Shown here: piece by piece, positions 59,085 to 64,000 of the stretch
How the letters are laid out: each line of letters begins with the position of its first letter
Position numbering within the stretch: the stretch's first letter is position 1
Assembly (NCBI RefSeq): GCF_001984215.1
Contig: NZ_CP019420.1
Span: 3,286,001 to 3,350,000 of the forward strand
Length of the DNA: 64,000 nt
Origin: Mycobacterium sp. MS1601
GTDB taxonomy: Bacteria; Actinomycetota; Actinomycetes; Mycobacteriales; Mycobacteriaceae
Reading direction: 5' to 3'
Position numbers and translations under genes: made by a program
The notes under the pieces: generated by a model
What the model saw: the letters and a program-made list of their open reading frames with translations, nothing else
Databases searched by the model: none
What the model was told of the DNA's origin: nothing

Positions 59085-59938
59085 ACCATGATGGAGAAGG
59101 ACGCCACCCCCGGGCTTCCCGGCACGGCAGTTCGGTACCCACCCCGGGTCAGGGCGTCGGTGGGGGCGGCCATGGGCTCGAAACAGATCAGATCCTCCGC
59201 CGGCGGTGCGAAGATCTGGGCGGCGGGGTAGCCCTCGAGGAACTGCACCTCGATGCGTCGGCCGCCCGCGGACACCGCGAACACCGACCCGTCGCCCACC
59301 TGGTCGTAGCCGTCATCAAAGCCTGTGTCGCCCAGAAGCTGCTGCGCCGCGGGTTGACCGGTGGATTCGCCGGTGGGAAGTCCGCGTTCATCAACGGGCA
59401 GGTGCCGCAGGGCCGGCGTCTCGACCAGCCATTGCGCGCGGGGAACGCCGGGTATCTGCAGGTACGGATGGAAACCGAAGCACAGCGGCACGGCGACCTC
59501 ACCAGTGGCGGTGACGGTGGTACGCAGCGTCAGGGTGCGGGCCGCGAGCGTCACCGCGATGTCCAGGGTATGCGGGTACGGGAAGCTGGCCAGCAGTTCA
59601 GGATGCGCAGCGAAGTCGAAGCGGGCCAGCAGCTCGCCGGGAGACTCGGTGAGTACCTGCCAGTCCGGGTGAGCGGCCAGCAGCCCGTGGATCGGCAGGC
59701 CGTTGGCGTCGGTGCGCACGCCTGCTGCATCCGCGGCGAAGGTGTTGACGCTCAACCGGTTCGCCCACGGATACAACAGCGGTAGGCCCATGGTCTTACC
59801 TGCCGAGATGTAGGTGTCGAGGCCGCGGCGCTGGCCCAGCAGTTCGACGCCGTTGTCGGTGAGCGAGATCCCGATCATGCCTGCGCAGGGGACGAACTGC
59901 GCCGATACGGGCCCGTCGGTGAGGGTGACGATGTGCAC
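59081..59938 (-). CDS. Aldose 1-epimerase family protein
   Basis: 285 residues from GTG 59938. GalM-like beta fold: GLPLLYPWANRLS (substrate Arg), HGLLAAHPDWQV (His), VPLCFGFHPYLQIPG with catalytic-type His, and LICFEPMAAPTDALTRGGY with catalytic Glu near the end. Interconverts sugar anomers; the true substrate (possibly a phosphorylated or deoxy sugar) is open. Cytosolic. Confidence 0.88.
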   Translation of the reverse strand: MHIVTLTDGPVSAQFVPCAGMIGISLTDNGVELLGQRRGLDTYISAGKTMGLPLLYPWANRLSVNTFAADAAGVRTDANGLPIHGLLAAHPDWQVLTESPGELLARFDFAAHPELLASFPYPHTLDIAVTLAARTLTLRTTVTATGEVAVPLCFGFHPYLQIPGVPRAQWLVETPALRHLPVDERGLPTGESTGQPAAQQLLGDTGFDDGYDQVGDGSVFAVSAGGRRIEVQFLEGYPAAQIFAPPAEDLICFEPMAAPTDALTRGGYRTAVPGSPGVASFSIMV

Positions 59939-59971
59939 GTTCCTGAGCTTAGTACGGTGACTCGGGCGCTC

Positions 59972-61138
59972 CTAGCCTCCGAGGGGATCGTGCTGAATAC
60001 GCTGTGGGGGAGCACCTTTGGCCATCAGCGCGGCACGCGCGCGGGACACCATCGTGGGGCCGCCGGAGATCAGGATCTGGCGGTCGCCCCAACCGCCGTA
60101 GCGGGTCACCACATCGGGTAGCAGACCCTTTTGCCGGACGTGCAGGCCGCGGGGCGGCTGCGGGTCCGGGTAGTCGCAGGCCCACGGCGGGTCGGTGTCG
60201 TATTCGGAGACCGGGGTGACCGACAGCCACGGGTTGGTGGAGGCGATCTCCCACAGTGTCTTCAGATCGTAGAGCTCACAGGGGTAGCGGGCACCGTAGA
60301 ACAGGTGCACGCGGGGGTTCACCCCGAATCGGCACAGATCCATGATGATGGCCCGCAGCGGGGCCAGTCCGGTGCTGCCGGCCACCATCAGCACGTCTCC
60401 TGCGTCGCGATCGACCTCCATGGCGCCGTGGGGGCTGGACATCCGCCAGCGGGCCCCCGGGCGTGTCTCCTCCACCACTGCGGCGCTGACCATGCCTCCC
60501 GAAACTGCCCGAACGTGGAACTCGATGCCGCCGTCGGGCTGCGCGGGAATGGCGGGCGACAGATACCGCCAGCGCCGGGGCCATTGTGGCACTTCGATAT
60601 TCACGTACTGGCCGGGGTGGTAGTCCATGGGCCGGTCCAGATGGAGCCGGACGACGGCCAGGTCGCGGGAGACGCGGTGGTGTTCCACCACGGTCCCCTC
60701 CCACCACGCCGGACCGTCCTCGGCGGCAGCGGCACCGCTCATGACACCGCCGATCAGGTTGATGGCTTGCCGGGCGGCATCCTCGACGGCCGGTGTCCAT
60801 GCCGAACCGAGCTCACTGCTCAAGGTGGCGTACAGCGCATGGGCCAGCGATTCGTAGTGCTTGGGCGCCACCCCGTACTTGCGGTGGTCACGGCCGAGTT
60901 GGGCCAGGAACGCCACGGGCTCCTCGGCGCGTTGGGCGATGAACTCGCCGAGCAGCCAGTGCAGGGCGTGGGTGAAGACCGCACGCTGTCCGGCCATATC
61001 CGGTGGGAACATGTCGCGCACCGACTGGTCGATGGCGAACCAGGTGGTGTAGAAGCGGCCGATCATCGTGTCGGATGCAGTCATCGGGTCCACGGCGGCC
61101 TGCAGCACGGCGAGTGCTTCGCGATCTTCCAGGCCCAC
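59972..61138 (-). CDS. Type II flavohemoglobin (Rv0385-like)
   Basis: 388 residues from GTG 61138. Globin domain (1-140) with proximal His in LGRDHRKYGV and the ALYATLSSELG helix; then FAD domain (HPGQYVNIEV, RRWRYLSPA replacing the usual RxYS) and NAD domain (MVAGSTGLAPLRAI, LFYGARY, LISGGPTMV). The FAD motif and globin variations place it with the mycobacterial type II group, reported to oxidise D-lactate instead of acting as NO dioxygenase; this is family knowledge, not shown here. Corresponds to Rv0385. Confidence 0.9.
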   Translation of the reverse strand: MGLEDREALAVLQAAVDPMTASDTMIGRFYTTWFAIDQSVRDMFPPDMAGQRAVFTHALHWLLGEFIAQRAEEPVAFLAQLGRDHRKYGVAPKHYESLAHALYATLSSELGSAWTPAVEDAARQAINLIGGVMSGAAAAEDGPAWWEGTVVEHHRVSRDLAVVRLHLDRPMDYHPGQYVNIEVPQWPRRWRYLSPAIPAQPDGGIEFHVRAVSGGMVSAAVVEETRPGARWRMSSPHGAMEVDRDAGDVLMVAGSTGLAPLRAIIMDLCRFGVNPRVHLFYGARYPCELYDLKTLWEIASTNPWLSVTPVSEYDTDPPWACDYPDPQPPRGLHVRQKGLLPDVVTRYGGWGDRQILISGGPTMVSRARAALMAKGAPPQRIQHDPLGG

Positions 61139-61245
61139 TCGGGCGATTTTAGGCCGTGCGCTGACGGCACCAGCGACCCAGACCGGAACCGCCTTTTCAT
61201 TTATGGGTGAATTGTTTGGGCAGCGTAGGGGGCGTCGTGGAATAT

Positions 61246-61263
61246 TTTCAACGCATATTGAAA
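61246..61263. promoter_or_regulatory. TTTCAA-N6-TTGAAA palindrome before the TetR gene
   Basis: Perfect 6+6 inverted repeat, 8 bases before the GTG 61271, in an AT-rich promoter-like stretch. Probable TetR self-binding site, also able to affect the divergent flavohemoglobin gene. Confidence 0.6.
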
Positions 61264-61270
61264 TGCTAGC

Positions 61271-61918
61271 GTGGCAGATATGCCCTCACCTGCCGAGGCA
61301 AAGCGACGCGGCCGCCGCCAAGGTGGCCCGGTATCCCGGGAGGCGGTGTTGGCTGCAGCCAAACAGCGCTTCGCCGAACAGGGGTACGACAAGACGACCC
61401 TGCGTCAAATCGCCACCGATGCCCACGTGGACGCGTCGATGGTGTTGTACTTGTTCGGCTCCAAGGACCACCTGTTCCGTGAGGCGATGCGGCTGATCAT
61501 CGACCCACGCAGACTTGTCGATGCCATCGCCGCAGGCTCGCAGGAGGACCTGGGCGCCCGGTTGGTGCGTACCTATTTGGGCATCTGGGAGGACCCGGAC
61601 ACCGGCGCCAGCATGGTCGCGATGCTGGCGTCGGCGACCTCGAATTCCGATGCCAATCAAGCGTTTCGGGACTTCATGCGGGATTACGTGCTGACGACGG
61701 TGTCGGGAGCGTTGGGTGGTGGCCCGGACACGAGCCTGCGAGCGGTGCTGGCCGCCACCAACATGATCGGCACGGTCTTCCTGCGCTACATCGTGCGGGT
61801 GGGACCGTTGGCTGAGGTCAGTACCGAGGAGGCGGTCCGTATGATCGCTCCCAGCGTTCAGCGCTATCTCACCGCCGACGTCGACGAACTGGAACTACCG
61901 GACGGGTATCGGCCCTGA
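61271..61918 (+). CDS. TetR-family regulator
   Basis: 215 residues from GTG 61271 (ATG 61280 possible). N-terminal helix-turn-helix: VLAAAKQRFAEQGYDKTTLRQIATDAHVDASMVLYLFGSKDHLFREAM (pattern). The C-terminal domain resembles the TetR_C_17-like group. Ligand unknown. Divergent from flavohemoglobin, with a palindrome between; the end overlaps the convergent diguanylate cyclase gene by 24 bases. Confidence 0.9.
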   Translation: MADMPSPAEAKRRGRRQGGPVSREAVLAAAKQRFAEQGYDKTTLRQIATDAHVDASMVLYLFGSKDHLFREAMRLIIDPRRLVDAIAAGSQEDLGARLVRTYLGIWEDPDTGASMVAMLASATSNSDANQAFRDFMRDYVLTTVSGALGGGPDTSLRAVLAATNMIGTVFLRYIVRVGPLAEVSTEEAVRMIAPSVQRYLTADVDELELPDGYRP

Positions 61919-63025
61919 GCCGTCCGTGGCCGAGGTGCCCGACACCTGGCCGTAGTGATGGTGAACCTGGTTTCCACCAGAGTGTTTGGCGATGTACATC
62001 GCCACATCGGCGGCACGGATGAGGGCATCCAGAGTGGCCATGTGGGTGTCGGGGGCGCAGCGGTTGAACGGCGCACTGGCGGTGCCGATGCTGGCGGTGA
62101 TCGGAAACGGAATGTCGGCGATGGCCTGCCGTAGGCGTTCGGCGAGCACCGCCGGATCTCCGACGGCACCGATGTCGACGATGACGAATTCCTCGCCGCC
62201 GACACGGCCGATCACCGCGGTCTCGGGACATTGTTCGCGCAGGGCCGTACCCACCGCGGCCAGCGCCTGATCGCCGGCGGCATGGCCGCGGGTGTCGTTG
62301 AGGTTCTTGAAGTTGTCCAGGTCGACGAGTAGGACGACGATGCAGGCGCTGCCGTCGCCGTGGTCGCGGACCAGCAGTTCGTAGGCGGTGTGCCCGAAGG
62401 CCCGGCGGTTCAGCAGGCCGGTGAGCGGGTCGTGTCCCGAGGTGCGCAAATCAGTGCGCAGTGCGTGCGTCAGCGAGTGGATGCCAAACGGCACCCCGAC
62501 GTTGAGGCCGAGGACGATGAGCGCCGCCGACGCTGTCATGGCGATATCGCCGGTGTCCGTCAGCAGGCGGAACGCGGAGACAGTGGCGCATGTCATGGCG
62601 ATGACGAAGTTGAAACTCACCAGGGCAAGAGTGTGAAAGTGCGCGACAAACCCGCCGATGACAGCGAACGTGGTGCAGCCCATCAACGCCGTGTAGGGGT
62701 CGGACTGGGCCGAGCATGAAGCGGCGATCGACGCTGACGCAAGGCCGGCGAACGCCGTCGACTGCCGTCGGGTGGGCCACCGTCGCAGCCACAGCAACGC
62801 GCCTGCCACGCCCACGACGGAGGCGACCAGGGACATGGTGATGGTGACCGCACTGTTCGGGCCCGCGGGGCTGAGCAACAGGGCCAGCGGTACCGCCGCC
62901 AGTGCGAACGTGAAGATGACGGTGGTGGTCCGCCACTGAGTCTGCAACCCGCGGTCGTTGATGTAGGCGGTGAACCAGTCGAACTGGTCGGGGTGCTGCC
63001 ACCACCGGTGGCTGAGGCGATCCAT
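61895..63025 (-). CDS. Membrane diguanylate cyclase (GGDEF)
   Basis: 376 residues from ATG 63025, preceded by GGAGAAGG (ATG 63058 possible). Six or so helices in the first 200 residues, then a GGDEF domain: DPLTGLLNRRAFG, VDLDNFKNLNDTRGHAAGDQAL (in parts), active site GRVGGEEFVI, ASIGTA, ADVAMYIAKHSGGNQV. The GGEEF motif is intact, so it should make c-di-GMP from GTP. No RxxD inhibitory site is obvious. The membrane part should sense an unknown signal. Confidence 0.92.
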   Translation of the reverse strand: MDRLSHRWWQHPDQFDWFTAYINDRGLQTQWRTTTVIFTFALAAVPLALLLSPAGPNSAVTITMSLVASVVGVAGALLWLRRWPTRRQSTAFAGLASASIAASCSAQSDPYTALMGCTTFAVIGGFVAHFHTLALVSFNFVIAMTCATVSAFRLLTDTGDIAMTASAALIVLGLNVGVPFGIHSLTHALRTDLRTSGHDPLTGLLNRRAFGHTAYELLVRDHGDGSACIVVLLVDLDNFKNLNDTRGHAAGDQALAAVGTALREQCPETAVIGRVGGEEFVIVDIGAVGDPAVLAERLRQAIADIPFPITASIGTASAPFNRCAPDTHMATLDALIRAADVAMYIAKHSGGNQVHHHYGQVSGTSATDGSGPIPVR

Positions 63026-63105
63026 CGTGGCCTTCTCCAGAAGCACGGCCCCCGCCATCCATTTCTACCGCCGCGACAATAACAGGGGTGTGCCGGCCAG
63101 CCGGC

Positions 63106-63774
63106 TCACAGGCCGTGAATCCCCTTGTAGAGCACCATGACGCCGATCACCACCAGGATGCCCGCCACCAGAACGGCGTTGTACTTCTCCATCCAGGCCT
63201 TCACCTGCGCCAGCGCGGGATCCAGCTTCGACCCCCATGCCGCGTACGCCAGGATGGGCAGCGCCACGGTGGACCCGGCCAACACAACGAAAACGACGAC
63301 GGCAGCAGGGATGCCCGCGCCGAGGCCGGAGGTACCGATCGCCAGGCCCGCGGCCGCACAGATGAACAGCACCTTGGGGTTGACCACTGTGAGCAGGGCG
63401 CCGATCACCAATGCCTTGGCCGGTCCGGCCTCGGCGATGTGCCGGGTCCCCGGCATCTCGTGGGGTCTGCTGTGCCGCGTCACCCAGCGGAAGATGCCGA
63501 ACACGATCAGCGCGGCACCCACCACGATCCGGATCCAGGAGGCCCACGCCGGAGGCTGACCGCCCATTCCGCCGAGCAGGCCGGAAATCCCGACGAACAG
63601 CGAGGTCAACACCGCCAAGGCCGCCATCCACCCAGCCAGGAACGCCAGACCGGTGGGTTTCGGCCGGGCCGTGTGCAGCACCAGTACGGCCGGAATGATC
63701 GACAGCGGTGACAGCGCCACCACCATCGAGAGCGGAATCAGTTCCGCCAGCGCTGAGCCCCAGCTGTTAGCCAC
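63106..63774 (-). CDS. GAP-family (Sap/GPL-addressing) membrane protein
   Basis: 222 residues from GTG 63774. Six helices in the LysE-like fold: ELIPLSMVVALSPLSIIPAVLVL start, GLAFLAGWMAAL, and VNPKVLFICAAAG with the conserved Asn-Pro-Lys. The family includes proteins involved in transfer of glycopeptidolipids to the surface in mycobacteria; other members have unknown cargo. Single gene. Confidence 0.85.
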   Translation of the reverse strand: MANSWGSALAELIPLSMVVALSPLSIIPAVLVLHTARPKPTGLAFLAGWMAALAVLTSLFVGISGLLGGMGGQPPAWASWIRIVVGAALIVFGIFRWVTRHSRPHEMPGTRHIAEAGPAKALVIGALLTVVNPKVLFICAAAGLAIGTSGLGAGIPAAVVVFVVLAGSTVALPILAYAAWGSKLDPALAQVKAWMEKYNAVLVAGILVVIGVMVLYKGIHGL

Positions 63775-63923
63775 GCCATGAAACTAGCGAATGACGTCGA
63801 CGTTCGCGCATGACATCGCGGTCCAGTGCGGGAACAGCTGGTGAATCGGTTTGCTGATACGGCACTGCGGAGCATCCCGGGAGTCGGTAGTCTGCGGGCA
63901 CCGTCGGCAACAGGGGAGTGCTT

Positions 63924-64000
63924 GTGAGTCAGGTTCATCTCGGCCACATCCTGCACATCGGCGGCAACCCAGCCGTGGACGCTGCGGCCGAGGCCTTGGT
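63924..64000 (+). CDS. Start of an unidentified gene, possibly an amidohydrolase
   Basis: GTG 63924 follows AGGGGAG with good spacing and opens a frame MSQVHLGHILHIGGNPAVDAA that continues past the window. The short text is reminiscent of guanine deaminase-type amidohydrolase starts (LGHxLHxxGxP), but 25 residues are too few for a firm call. Confidence 0.45.
   Translation, partial: MSQVHLGHILHIGGNPAVDAAAEAL

Overview
The window is GC-rich actinobacterial DNA, and its gene order matches the Mycobacterium tuberculosis backbone from about Rv0320 to Rv0385: tRNA-Gly, dcd, udgA, rmlA, aspC, etfD (Rv0338c), the iniR-like Rv0339c, Rv0340, iniB-iniA-iniC, lpqJ, dnaK-grpE-dnaJ1-hspR and a Rv0385-type flavohemoglobin. 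Mycolate-group envelope genes, F420-type oxidoreductases and mycothiol-family proteins agree. The accessory content (nitrile hydratase, oxalate decarboxylase, polyamine-type ABC transporter) points to a fast-growing environmental Mycolicibacterium. Species cannot be fixed by eye.

Layout. 1-2217: end of a spermidine/putrescine-type ABC transporter (binding protein and two permeases). 2348-5893: a proline-iminopeptidase-like hydrolase, an exported hydrolase-lipocalin fusion and TspO. 5894-9076: a small AT-richer island at the 3' end of tRNA-Gly(CCC), holding a broken integrase and a three-gene minus-strand operon: SIR2-like protein, two-helix membrane protein, and a LPO_1073/Vpar_1526-like protein. 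The last two share a short motif. This is the best candidate for an undescribed, probably anti-phage, system. 9077-20228: core genes (dcd, DUF7159 protein, udgA, rmlA, YibE/F protein, lipase, aspC). 20389-38656: a secreted protein, nucleoside hydrolase, etfD, the ini stress locus with its regulator and an unusual set of single-pass Thr/Pro-rich membrane proteins, an LLM oxidoreductase and lpqJ.

38755-48305 is a variable region between lpqJ and dnaK: a small secreted protein, a hydrolase fragment, an LLM pseudogene broken by a 20-bp tandem duplication, a large LuxR regulator, an oxalate decarboxylase, an alpha/beta hydrolase and a pyruvate-decarboxylase-like gene with one frameshift. 48536-52734 is the heat-shock operon with two HspR (HAIR) operators, followed by a very strong terminator.

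52848-59084 forms a self-contained nitrile-use cluster. On the minus strand are cobalt transporter CbtB-CbtA and an acetamidase/formamidase. Divergent on the plus strand are cobalt-type nitrile hydratase beta and alpha, a His-tailed activator, a DUF1097 membrane protein, a MarR regulator and an AmiC-like amide sensor. Together they would import cobalt, build the enzyme, turn nitrile into amide and amide into acid plus ammonia, under amide-responsive control. 59081-64000 holds an aldose-1-epimerase family protein, flavohemoglobin, a TetR regulator, a membrane diguanylate cyclase, a GAP-family membrane protein and the first codons of one more gene.
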